From Mastigias papua (lineage: Eukaryota > Cnidaria > Scyphozoa > Rhizostomeae > Mastigiidae), in the NCBI GenBank assembly GCA_964019165.1, contig OZ025267.1, positions 15,131,824-15,195,823 of the forward strand: a stretch of 64,000 nt of DNA, in the 5' to 3' direction. Of the stretch, positions 11,801 to 25,700 are shown one piece after another. Made by a program: the position numbers and the translations under genes. The notes under the pieces were generated by a model. That model was not told where the DNA came from. It saw only the letters and a program-made list of their open reading frames with translations, and made no database searches. Position 1 is the first letter of the stretch, and the number at the start of each line of letters is the position of its first letter.

Positions 11801-14800
11801 TTCAAAGTAAGTTTAGAAAATTTAAACGACTTGTTAATATTGGAAAATAGCGTCAGTTAATCTCATGCATCAAATGCTCCTCTCTGCTATGTTGAGGATT
11901 GGCTTTGATAATCTGGAACTTCGTAGGTCGGTTGTCTGTTGTTAAAGAGCAGCGCTGTGCCCTGCAATCCATCTGTTTGTTTTGCCTAATGAGACATTCT
12001 CTTAACACAAGTATACGTTACTATTGTAAACAGCCACTGCAAGCATAGGTGCAACTGTATGTCTTTATTGGGAATTGGTGTCTGATAACTGGACCGAATG
12101 TTCTAGTGGTGCCGCAAGCTGTCAAGAAGTGGGAAGATACGGAAGAATGGGAGTCAGGGGGTCCACGAGGAAATTTTTAGTAACGAGCTCTTTCAGTTGT
12201 AGGGAAGGGCCCTTATAAAATATATAGATATTTGTCCACTCTGAGTAGAAAACAACAAGCAAATCAAAGTGTTTATAGTTCTTCGGACGCGAATGTAAAT
12301 ACAATCGTACGTTAAAGTATTCAAACAAAATCAGCACAAAATCAAGTTAACAGCCAGATCAGAGCCGACGTCATTCGTATCAATGGTGACTGGGGACGGG
12401 TGCTCAAATTATTGGAGGGAGTGTGTAACACCTCCTATATCACACCATAATTTACGCCCCTGATTACAAGCTATGTTTGTAATGCACATGAGTTCTTAGA
12501 AATGACTGGTATTTGTAACGTTATTATAAGAGTCAATAATTTTAGTACAGCTACTGAGCCATTGCCCCCCGGTATCAATGATGTTTTTCACCCGGGACAT
12601 TCTTATTCCAAACCCCTGTACTAATTTTAAATAAGCTCTCACTGAAGACAATATTTACAGGAGGTACTCTGGCACTCAAGTACGAACTATCATTGAGAAA
12701 ACCTCGCTTATCACGCATGTTGCATTGTTTAGTACTGTTTTCGTCTGTGATTTCATAGCTTCAAATTTTTGCAGAATGAATTCAAAGATTTCAAGGGAGA
12801 CAGCACCCATATGAGCTCAGGCAGTCTTTGATATTTTAAACAGTGAATCTATCTTAATAATTTGCAGCACAGTCAAATAGGACAGGATGTGGCGTTTGTG
12901 TATGTTTTATGTACCCCAATAGCTAACAAAAGGTCACGATCAGCCTCATTGTCTCTATTTCTAACTCTCTCTCTCTCTCTTTCACTCCCAGTTCTCTGTT
13001 CCTCTTCTCGACTACTTTATTCTTTGTTTAGGGAAATCCTGATATCTGTAATCGATTGCTGGAGCGTGTTGCAAGATCTATTCAGGTACAGATCTTATTA
13101 TTGCCAATGACATTCCATTGTAATACCTGAAAAAATTATGAACGACTATTTAATGTCTTTACTTATAATTCAAACATTGGGAGTAGACTAGGTGTGTAGC
13201 AAAAATACGATGACAAAGTAATATGAAGTTCTTATGAACGGATGACATTAAAAAAAAATTATTGGACGAATCAGTAGAGCCTGCCAGGCTTTACATGGTG
13301 TCAATCAGTGCCTGTAGTATCTTGTTGAGCCTAGAAAGTTGATGCTAGGCTTGATACACGCCGTATGAACAGACGAACATCGATGAAATATGATCCGATA
13401 ATTGCACCTCTGCCATCATTTTGGCCGTTTCTAAATATGAAAAAATTCTGTTATACTGTGACGTAGATGTTATGTCTAGTTCAAGCCCATTTTCCCGGCT
13501 TAACCCTAACCATAACCCTGACATCGCCTATCCACACGGTGTCTATCGAGCTTAAGAAACAACTTTTTAGGCGCAGCCAGACAGGACAGGCACTGACTGA
13601 CACCGTGTGAACCAGGCTTAAGAGAGAAGTTACTCGCCGCTTTTAACTTCCCCAGTGTTACCACCAGGTACCCATTTGCTGCTGGGTGGACAGTGAGCGA
13701 GCATCCCACCTTTGGTCCAAGGGTTCGGCGGGAACCATCGATGCTCCGCTCAGCAGTCAAGCGCTCTAATCACGTGGCCACTTGATTCAAGGTAAAACAG
13801 CCTGTAATTCCCCTGTCGGGTTTACTAATTCTTTGTTAAACTTCGGTATTCTATAGAATTCAATGAAATCCTGTTCTGGAACTTAACGTTGATTTGCATT
13901 CTGGTTTAAAATCAATAAATTTTCATCATCGTTCTTTGAAGACTTAGTAAATAAATCAGATGTTGTTGTTTCATTATGTTTTGTGGTTTTCAGAATTTTA
14001 ACTATCAGTCAAAAACTTTGCTTTTTGTCAACTCTTATAAGCTCATTAACTTTTGTTCAACGTGCATGAACATCTTTTTTGACCAATGGCCTGAGGGTTA
14101 GCTTATATACGAACAGAGCTTTATGAATGTTTAACTTCAATGCAGGAAGAGATGACAGAACCTAAATCAGTATCTGAGGTGTTGGGAATGGAGAAGGGTC
14201 TGCAGCAATCGAATCCCAAAGCATATCTAACTGAGGATTGGAAGTTTACCCAAGTGGGAGGCATCGATGAGTATGCTGAAGTATTTCTGAAGAATGAGCG
14301 AGCATCCATCAGACTTACTAGAAATCGAAATCGTAATGAGAAAGCCAAAAGTGCACCATTGCAAAAAGGGGGCATAGGCCGGAGGATTCAACAAGGGCAA
14401 TGCCTAAATCAAGAGACCAAGAGTTCGGGAAGAGATGAAGAAGTCTCAGATTTGAAACATAACAGTCTGAAGCTCGGTGATGATTCTGAGCTACTATTTC
14501 AGTTTACTGCCAAGAGGATGGACCTAGTTAAAAGAGGTGGAGTTTGGCAGAAGAAAGAGTTAGCAATTTCACAAAATAGAAAATGTGCTGCCGAGTATGA
14601 TATATCGATCGATTTGCTTAAAGGAAAAGGTTACGCAGGAGCAAGCAATTCGCAAAAAACGCAACAAAGAAATGAGATTAAGCAGAAAGTATGTCTGAGG
14701 TTTGAACGCAGATTTAAGTCAGCACCAAAAGAAAGAATTCAACGAAACAGTGATGAGACCGTAAAATCAAGTAAAATACGTTTATATCCATTTTATGAAG

Positions 14801-17800
14801 CAAAATGGGGAAAAGATGAGATTATTGATAAGGAGTGTGCATTCCTTCTGAGAAAAGAGGTGAAGTCGAATTCTAAAATGGGTGCAATTGAATTTACCGA
14901 CTTTGGAAAGAGTTTAGTTGACAGTGAGAATGAAGAGAAAGCCAATGATCACCTGAAAATCTCATCTCTTCAACTGGTGCCGAAAAAAATTCTCAGCGAC
15001 AATCAAAAGACCGATTCTAAAGTACAAGCTGAAGAGAACAGAAAGGAAGAACCTATGGTTAATGTAATGAAAGTCGTTTGCTCACCCAAACCAAAGCTTA
15101 CGGCACAGGAGGAAGGAGATAGGAATAACGAAAGCAGTCCTGACCTCACAAATTTGCTGATGACAAATTCAGGATCATTACGGGAAACTATAAAGCTAAT
15201 AGCAAGAATTACGGCCAGTTCAATGTTGCTGACAGACAAGCAAATTCTAAAGCTAATGGAACGTGGTAACTTAAAAATAAGCAAGTTTCTTATAATCAAA
15301 AAGCTTCTGTTATCTATACACCCTCATAAATATGACTCCAGTGTGAAGGAGAGCCAACCTCGGAAAGAAATAGTGTCTCTATTATTTGCTGTGCTGGGGT
15401 TCATCGACCGCTGTGAGAAAATCCTGAAAGAAGTAAAAGGAATGTCAAGCCTTGAATTGTTCGAGAAAAGAGAAGCTGAAATTGATTGTACCGAGCGTGG
15501 TGTTGTTGTCGGCAAAATGCCTGCAATATCTGTGGTGAGTTACAATCATAAAAGTGATATTGATAACGAAGATTATCAAGATTCTTCGAGTGGAAAGAAG
15601 AAGAAATCGAGACGACTTACAAAAAGAAAGGAGATCTGTGTCACAAAAGGTGACTTTTTTCGAGATCATTGATCTGATTATATTTGTTAACATCATTGTC
15701 TTTGTCTAGATTGCTTATTTCACACCTTTGTCTTGATATACTGTCAAATTTAGTGAACTTTTTAACAAAGAACTTTTATCGATAATCACCTACTCGATGT
15801 ATTACTGTCCTGAGAGTTATATGTCATACTGATCATGTAGCTCGCGAGATCATAGATTTGGTAATTGCTTTTTAACGTTACCCATAGCTATAGGTGCTGC
15901 TAATCTTACATTTTCAGGAGAGTAGGTTTGCAATAACAATCGGCATAGATAGTTCATTTAATGAGGCTGATATTCTTTAAAGCAATGGAAAAATTTGCGG
16001 TCCTTTATAGGGGATTTCTTACAGAAGTAGCTATGTTTAAGGACTAGGTATCATCAATGAGATCGAAAGAAATGAACATTAATCCCAAATCGTACTTTTT
16101 TATTGATCGAATTTGGTTTCCAATCAGTTGGCTGTTGGTCTAAATATAAAACAGAGTCATTTATTCTCCATTTTTCTTTTAATGTCATCATGTCATTTGG
16201 TCCACAGACAATGAAGAAGAGCATCTAGTGAAGAAGGCTGTTTCTATTGCATCATTGCGAAGGAGTATTTTTGTCAGAGCTATGGATCTTGCAATGAACA
16301 ATGTATGCATATATAATGTCCACTGACTGCTATATTGCCCAATGAGTATATTATCAGTACTATGAAAGTTCACTACACACTTTTTATTTTATTAGGAACC
16401 TAGCTCAAGGTCTAGTTCCATAATGTCCTTATTTTTGTATCTGAAATGATCAAATAGTAGAACTAAAAGTTCCGTAACAGTTTCTAAATTTTCAGCGCCC
16501 ATTTAGTGCCATAAAAATGGTGCAGACACAAGTAAAACATTGAAATTCTGAACTATACTTTTAATTTTAACTATAACTTAAGAACAAATATACAGAGAAG
16601 GCAGGAAAGAAGTTTTATAAATCTTAAAGAATATTGTCAAAATGTAGAGCTTAGAGCATCCGCAATGAAGCACTTTGACACAAGCATAGCAAACAATCTA
16701 TGTGGATTTTGGCTACAAATGAATGGAGACAGTTTCCTGATGGAAGAAGCTTCTTGACTGCTTGCTGTTATAAAATTTTTCAAATTGAAAGTTCCTTAAT
16801 GAATTTTCTTTTAGTAGTATAATTTCTTCAAAAATATTTTGGCATTCTACATGTAGGTTCCGTATAAAGTTGCATATTCCAATATTTTCAGGCAGTGAAT
16901 GTTGCAAACTTTTTCAAAGCTGTTTAGCTGCAGTAAAGTTTATAAACGGATGTTTGGTTGTTTGCGTTATATTGTTCCTGTTATATCGATGACAAGTAGG
17001 TGAATGTCTATCGCTGCTATACTCCAAATAGACAGTCCAATGATCTCATCTTTGCTTCTGCTAAGTTGAAACTAATCAGAAATAATGTAACAGATAGATC
17101 GACTCAGAGAGACAGATAACTCGACTCAGAGAGAGAGACGTCTTATTTACTTCAAGTCTGAATCTCAACTAACTAATTCTTCTAATTCTCTAACACTTAA
17201 CTAGAATCATAACTACAGGGTACGGATGCACACGCGACAATAACAGGACATTATAGAGACAGTACTTACGATTGACGATATTACAGACTCACCGACTTAA
17301 TTTCACATATACAATACAAATCATACACAGGTAATCACACAATATTACAATAATAACTGGGTATTCTGCAATATTCTGGTTGCTATACAGGTTGAGAGTA
17401 GGGTTCATTCTGTTATCAGATTCTTTTGCTAGAAGGTGAGAAATACCTTAAATAACGTGAACTGAACCATTTGATGATAAGCTTACTGTTTGTGATTGAT
17501 CTATATCTTTCAAAATTATTTTGTAGCATTGGGAAAGATCATACTTATTGAAAAAGAGGTACTGGCTAGTTTTACTCTTTTCATCACAACTATTTCGTTT
17601 ACAGTATCCCAATTTGTCTGAAGGAGAGAGCACTCGTTCTTATCAGTGATTGTGTTCCTAATGCGGGATATTTTACCGATAGACTTGCAGCAAGTTTCCA
17701 CGAAACCGTCCCCAAACAATAATTTGGGAATATTGATGATGCCTTTTTATCAGAGCATCAAACGGGACAAAATGGGCTGCATTTTCTTTGTTTTTTGATG

Positions 17801-20800
17801 TAGATTATGATAGCATTGTTGATGAGATTGATGAAATTTGCTTTTCCAGTAACAAAAAAAGATACAATGAATGCTTGAAAGTAAGAAAGTAGCTCTGTAT
17901 CAAATTGAATGATCACATACAAATTGTAAATTACTGGTAGTTAAAGCAAAAATTTTTGTAAGAAATGACGACCTAGAGCTTTACCATTCCTTTGGTGTTC
18001 AAAGATTTAATGCAAAGAATTTCAGATTTTAAAGTCCACTACTTATTTTCCTTTATGCCTATGAGGGTAGATGAAGACCCTTTTGTTGATGGGTGATACT
18101 TATATAGCAATTTCTGTTCTTTCTAGGTACATGCCGAAACGAAAGAAAATAAGAGCTTTAAAAACACTTTGTAAACGTCATCACAAGGTGTGTATATTTA
18201 CAATAAAACTTTTTTTTTTTTTATTTATTTATTCAATCAAAAAACTTAAACAAAATACAACTTAATTTATTTGCACAATGCAGTGGGAAAGGACATATAG
18301 TCATCTGGTCCCTACTGCAATGGTGCTCACAATTCAACAAAATTTAAATAGTCAATAATAAGTTAGTCACACATTAGATGTCTGAAAAATAACAATTTAG
18401 TCATGAAGATAAGCAAAATTCGACAGTTCGGGATGCCCAAAAAATATAGATGAAAAATAAAACTTTGATAATGTAAGGCAATCCATGTCATTAAAGCTCT
18501 GTGCAAAACAAACTTAAATATCAACTCTGTATTATAAGCCATCCTCCAAGACCATGTTGGTTTTATCTCCTATTTAATATCTCTGCTCGATATTTTTCCT
18601 TGCTGATGTTGCCATAAATCGCAAGATCTAGTTTATTGCATACCATAATCCAACGTAATTATCGATTAGAAAAGTAGAATAAAGAATTATATTTGCAGAA
18701 ACCATGCTATTGTACTATTTGATTTTTAGAAGCATGTAGCTCAAACTGCTTCTTCAAAGCACCAGATAAAGAAAGCTTCCTACCCGTCAGTAGGTACAGC
18801 TCCGTCGTCAAGAAACTCAGTAAGCACGTGCTTCCAATCTGATGAGTTGCAAGACGTGCATATTCCAACAGTACAATCGGTTCTAAATGAGATTGCCAGG
18901 GATGTGAATGCTTGCTCAGTTGAGTTGAGTTCTGACATAAAGCAAGATCAAATCATTCCAAATGATGAAAAAATTGTTGACACCAAAAATACGTCCAAGA
19001 ACGTGAATGATCAAGACATCACTATACAGAAAACACAAGCTCAAATACCACAACCAAGTAAGGGTAAGTGTACATAATTTTTCAAAAATTACTAAGCGGA
19101 TCTGGCACTCAAAAAGATGTCAGTTCCTATAATCTAAGTGTTACAAGGTCCTCAGCTAAGTACTATGTAAACTAATGGAAATCGAAAGGTAAAGGTTAGT
19201 CCCGTATGCGATCCCGCACATTGGATGCTTGACAACGCTTATACAGGAGTCTTATACAGGACCTTTGGCACAATCTCATTTCATTTCATTTTCACTTTAC
19301 TTATTATACATGGTAGCCCCTCAGATTTTACATCTGTTTTGCAGGGGCCATGTTAAAAACTACTTTACAATATTTGCAAAAATCATAACTAATAGTTACG
19401 AAAAAACATAGAAATATCATATATAATAAAGAAACATTTTGTAGTCAACTAAATGCGGCTATGCGGCAAGAGTCAAGTGTTGTCAACTGATGCCCAATTG
19501 TTGATGGTGGACAGCACATCAGAGCTATAGCTCTAGTCAAGCTTCGAACCATCAGTCCTCCCCATAATAGACATTTGTCCTAACCTCTCACCCAATCGTT
19601 CGTAGCTAAATGGAGCATGTTTCAAAACCTGTTTGTACGGTACGAACCTTCTGCGGTACGGTTTACGACAGCAAAACAGAATAATCTCCTTCATCTTGTT
19701 CGGCCTCATTCTTTTGTGGCCCATGGGGTGTACCATGAATTCTCATCCCTTTGGGACTTACTTACTTATTATTGTTTTGGAGAGGAGCTTATTCGAGGGG
19801 AAGGCATATTCGAGGGGAAGCTATAACATTATTTGACTCATGCCACACGAAGAATTCCCTCTCACTCATTCTCAAAACTCCTTTTCGTCATAATGCTCAA
19901 AGAACAGTGACAGCCTACGACAAGGCCTTCAATATCCTCTGAAGTGGGGGAATATTCAATAGGGAGGGCTATTTCGAGGGGGCCAATTAGAGGATTTACG
20001 GTGTGTGAATTCAAACTATGAAGACTAAGTGTCCCCATTCTTAGCTATTAGAGCTGAAGGCAAGAAAATACGGAATATGTCTCTTTCACTACTTAATTTT
20101 GGCATAGTGTCTATTGTACTTGACTTCTTCAGACTCACTGAAATGATCTGCACAAATGACTGTTCTTTCTGGTTCTAATTTACTATGTTTTTCGTGGTGA
20201 TCCTCACCATAAAGTGTTTAACTAAGCTACACTCTCAAATATATGTCTTGAACTCTTTTTCAGTTTGTGAATTTTTGAAACGAAGAGTAAAATCAAAACT
20301 TCAAGCAACTTTTGATCTTTATCCAAAAATACACAAGTTGATGAGGTGAGACTTTTATGTAGAATTGCAGTTTCAGATACAAGTAAGAAGTTTTGCTGTA
20401 ATGAATTACTGCCAAGTAGATGCTTGTCCCTATGAATTGGATTTTAGGTTAATGCTTTGCCGCAACTTTGTATATAGTTTCATTCATGAAAGAATGACGT
20501 CGATTTTAATCGATTGTGTTAGCAGTTCCAGCGCGAAATCGAAGCTTAAAAGAAAGTGAGACTATTTCCTTGGTATTGCCCAATTGCCATTAATTCTTTT
20601 TCTAAACTGAATTGACTATAAAATGAGGCTAAATATTTGAACGCATTTTCGCTCAAGCTCTTTATTGTGGATTTTTCAGCTCTTTGCATGACAGGACAGA
20701 AAATATGATTGATGTCAGAGCAACAAGAGGTGAATTTTCCAAATCGTTTGATATAAGACCTTCTTTGATTTTTAAAAATGACTTGGATTGACAAGTGGTA

Positions 20801-22691
20801 GACTGGAAACAATTCTTGCATAACTGATAACCTTCATAGTCATAAATATTGCAAAGATGGCAGTTGGTCTATGTCATGATACAATGCTAGTTCAGCTCCA
20901 TTCAGCTCAGCTCAGCTCAGCTCAGTTCAGCTCAACTCAGCTCAGCTCAGCTCAGCTCAGTTCAGCTCAACTCAGCTCAGGTCAGCTCAGTTCAGCTCAG
21001 TTCAGTTCAGCTCAGCTCAGCTCAACTCAACTCAGCTCAGCTCAGTTCAGTTCAGCTCAGCTCAGCTCAGCTCAGTTCAGTTCAGCTCAGCTCAGCTCAA
21101 CTCAGCTCAGTTCAGCTCAGCTCAGCTCAGTTCAGTTCAGCTCAGCTCAACTCAGCTCAGTTCAGCTCAACTCAGCTCAGCTCAGTTCAGCTCAATTCAG
21201 CTCAGCTCAGTTCAGCTCAACTCAGCTCAGTTCAGCTCAGCTCAGTTCAGTTCAGTTCAGCTCAGCTCAGCTCAGCTCAGCTCAGCTCAACTCAGCTCAG
21301 CTCAGCTCAGCTCAGCTCAGTTCAGTTCAGCTCAACTCAGTTCAGCTCAGTTCAGCTCAGTTCAGCTCAGCTCAGCTCAGCTCAGTTCAGCTCAGCTCAG
21401 TTCAGCTCAGTTCAGCTCAGCTCAGTGACAACTACACATACGAATTGCAAAGATAACTGCTACAGAAAATTTATACAATGAACTAGAAAGGAGATACAAT
21501 GATGATACAAATAAACATATTCAATACAGGTAATTGGCCTGTCTCCATAATATGATCCCATTTTTCGTAGCAAGTACATTATCATAACAAAATTAATATA
21601 GCTGCCTCTTGTATGTTTGTCTTTGCAGATTTGAAGACAGATTTCAAGTCACATTTCAAATTAATCGAAGAGAATCGCTATGAAATGTATTGCAAAGCAT
21701 TTGCAAAGACAGACAAACAGAATAACGGATATATCTCTGTCGAGGTTTGGCGTTTTTCTCAATTAAAACATTGCATGCGCAGTTTTTCTAGAGTAATCTT
21801 ATGTGCCTAATAGACTCCCCTAATCAATTACTTTCTGGGTATTTCCTACAAAGGGCATGTGATTTTTTCAAGTAAATTTTTATATCTTACCATTGATTCT
21901 AGCTCAATGGTTTTTCCATTTACTGAAACTGAAGGCAAAAAATTTTGCCGTTACATCGATTTTCATATTTTGCCCTGTTGTAATATCCTGTGGTCTATTC
22001 CCAGTGTTGTTTTTTCCCTAACCCCTTCTTGGTACTTTTTATTGAATTTCAATGTATAAAGAACATGCTCAGCCTCTCCCCAGATTGCCAGACTTTAAGC
22101 AATATGCAGCCACTGTATAGATTGCCAGAAAGTATGAAGATATATTTAGTTTGAAGATATGAATATGGAGATACTGGAAGGGAACACATAGCAGATTATT
22201 AAGCAAGATTTGCTTTTGTAGCCAGCCTTACCAGCTTGAGTGCTGATAGAATGTGGGAAGATGTTATGTGAGCAGAAGTTTGCCACGTACTCTTAGGTTC
22301 CTAATTGATAAACAGTGGGATCGGAAATACTTCTAGAACCCAATAAACGAGGGGATTTTAATAAACTGGGCGGTTGGAAGTATTTTGAAAACCTAATGAA
22401 TATTTAACTGTCCATTGCTCTTCCCAAAAAACGACCAACGATATATCGATTTTGTGATAGGAACACTATTACTTGGTGACAGAAAAATGGCTTTTCTCAA
22501 GGAAAAACTTCAAAATCATTTTTCGTTGTTTGAAATTTTATAAACGGAGGGTCCTAATAAACTCCGGGGGGTAAGAAAAATCAGAGGAATTAACGTGTTT
22601 ACCCCACATTCAGTAGGAACCTAAGAAGACCAAAGTAGATATCAAGAATAATCAGCAATATTTATATAAATTCATTCTGCAGCATCACCAG

Positions 22692-22738
<47 letters not shown>

Positions 22739-25700
22739 GTAACCTCATACGAAGTGCAGCAGTGAGAAAATTTAGTAAAATAGCAAATAGCCTGTTTAAC
22801 ATGTGATAGTATCAAATAAGAAAAGGTCTTCCCATCAGTCAAAGTAAAGGCTTGTGTTGTAGAAAAGCCTTTTGTCTGATTGATATGAGTGTATGGTTCT
22901 CTTTTTTAAACAGATGGTTAAAAGTGCTGCAAAGTTTGTGGATAGTGTTGCATCCTGTCCCACAAAATACATTGAGTACACGTTGATTGTAAGTTATTTT
23001 ATGCTATTAGCTCATTGTAGTATATACTTCATGGCAAGCACACTTGCTAGTTCAGAATAACACGGCATTTTACTATATCCAATAGAGGACTGGCTATGTC
23101 AACGTCTAGTTTTGAATTCAATTCAATTTCTTGTGTCTTTATACGGACTTGGGCTGCTAGCGTAGAATAAATAGCTAACAGTCGATCTTCACAGTTAAAG
23201 CATGTATACTTCATAATTCGATGAATCGAACTGAAATCTAAAAGAAGCAGCCTATGAAGAAAGGGTAGAGAAGAAACTGTAGAGCCTCTGCAGGGGCGGA
23301 TCCAGCCTAAAATCTGACTGAGTTCCAAATACTTGGAGGGGTGGGGTCAAAGTGTGCTAGGAAAAGTTTAAGACCACGCCCTTTTATACAGCAAGCAACC
23401 GCCCATTTAGTCAAAATTGCTGATAAACATTAAGCAGAAACCTAATGGCTTCCTGTCCCCATAATGCTAAGATGTGTACTATTTTCTCAAGGTAGAGGTA
23501 TTATGGGGTGCTACCCATTTATTGCTACAGGGTTTTGAACAAATACAAAATTGCATAAACAGTCAAAGTTAAGGCCTTAAAAGCACTTGGAAATCAATTG
23601 ACATACTGAATATATACATAGAATAGATAATGAAGCAGAAATTATTATATCACAACTGTGGAAATCATATAGATTGCTGGAAAATTATTGTTTTCCATTT
23701 TGCAGGCAATCATTCATATGGTGGCAAAGTTTGCTTTAGATACAGGTTTCCCTAGATGATCTGTAATGTTCTATAGGAGAATGAAAATTCTTTCCCAACT
23801 GGTGGTTATATAACTTCTCTCCTATGGATATAGTTTTTCTAAAATGGTTATCTATTCTGTAATACACCCTTTGATAAGTCTCTAAGTCTGGAGGATTATG
23901 TTGATGGCATGAGTATATGTGGTCCCAGAAACGGGCGTGACAGGGTATTGAAAGGTGCCAGTGCTTGGAAAAATTCCTTAATTTGAAAATTTCCCAGTCA
24001 CCATAATGATAATAATGAAGTAAAAATTGTTCATAAGGGCATGCTGTTCGATGCAGAAGTGTCCTGTGTGAGCAAACGATAGATAAAAGCAACAGCACTG
24101 GCTTTAATTGATAGGCCTAAAAGTAATGTGCATCCAAATACACTTCTGAGACTAGGTCCACACTCAGATGCCTGGCCTTTTGCTCATGCACACTCGAAAT
24201 CTCATCGATAAAGGCCATACTCAACTCTGCAGACTGGTCCATAGCAAAGCTCTACGTGACATCTCGATCTCGATGGCTGAATGGCAAGCCCAAAAGCCCA
24301 GCCTGCCTTTGAAATAACCAAACTTTCCTAATGTTATTTCTTCGTTTCCATGAAACCCATCAGGAAACCCTGTCTATGATTTTTGATGGAAGCAGGTACA
24401 GTTGGTAAACGAGCACTAAAGATCGCCATATTAAAATTCACTTGTGAATTGAAACAGGATGTGCCTAAGCAAAGATTACTTCCAAACAATGGTAGACCAA
24501 TCAGCGAATTCTTACCTACTGACTATTGTTTCTAATAGATTTCATTTCCGAGTTCCACCATTGTGTCTGACTAGGTTCCATCCGAGTTCCAAATCGAAAA
24601 TCTATTGTCTATTTCTGATCATGTCCGATGCCCAAGGATTTTATTTCCGAGTTCTGTGAGTTCCCAAGGATTGTCCACCGCAGATACAAATCATGACAGT
24701 GCTCCGCATAGCTATTACTATTTTTCAAAATGTAAGGCGAGAGAACCGGGAGAGAGAAACAATAGTGTTTTTCACTGTCATTGAATTAAATCATGTAACT
24801 TGTTGGAAACTTCATTGTAACCCATAATATATCTAGCTAACTTTGACTTGAATGTAATGAAATATCACTTTATTTTGCAAAATCTGACTGAGTTCTGGGC
24901 AGGAGGGAACTCGGTCTGGATCCGCCACTGCTCTGTTATTTAAAGTCATATCTTAGCCACATTTGCAAGGAACAAGTGAAACAGCTATTAAAATCTACAG
25001 ATTATTGAACAATTACCTGTTCTGCGATAATTGTTCTTAAATAGAGAGTTTCATTTCATTTTTGTAAAATAACAGACATCTTGGTTAATGCTGTATAATT
25101 AATATTCTTTCAGGTTCTCGATATGCTGGTCCTTTCAAAGGTGACAATCAAAATGTTTTGCATCGTTTGTGGCGTTTTGGAGAGAATGTTAGAAGGAGGG
25201 TTTGTGTGATAATTGTCCCATTTCCAAAGTATTCATTAGTGGACTGTTTGATTATAAATTAAGAAATTGCTGGTTTTAATAGTTTAGGATCTAGAATCAT
25301 CCACTTATTCTTTTAATTTGCTGAATAAATTGTTATTGATGTTATTGTATCGATTTTCATTCGTTTTTTGCTTGTTTTTGTTGTGATAATGAATCGAAGT
25401 TTCGAAGAAAGAACATAGAATCTCTACGCGTAGTTATTCATTTATCGGTTCATTCACTTATCCACCCATTCAAATTTCCATCCATCCATTCAAATCAGTT
25501 AATCAATAAGTATAGAATTTTTTCCATTCTGTTTATTATCCCAATAATTTCTTCGTATTGCCATTCAGCTTTCATTGCTGTCTTGTATTATTTTAGATAA
25601 TGCCTAAATATTTTAAATATTCTACGTAATTTTAACGTGTCTCTATCATTCAAAACTGACTTTTTGTTTACCAGTTTTCTTACTAATTTGACATCGAATA

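Noticed and set aside
20857..21456. 199-residue Ser-Ala-Gln-Leu open frame
   Set aside because: It is a read-through of the CTCAG satellite; the period of 5 leaves all frames largely open. It lies in an intron.
23736..24098. 120-residue minus-strand frame as a transposase
   Set aside because: It is inside a terminal-inverted-repeat element but shows no DDE/D pattern, zinc finger or dimerisation motif.
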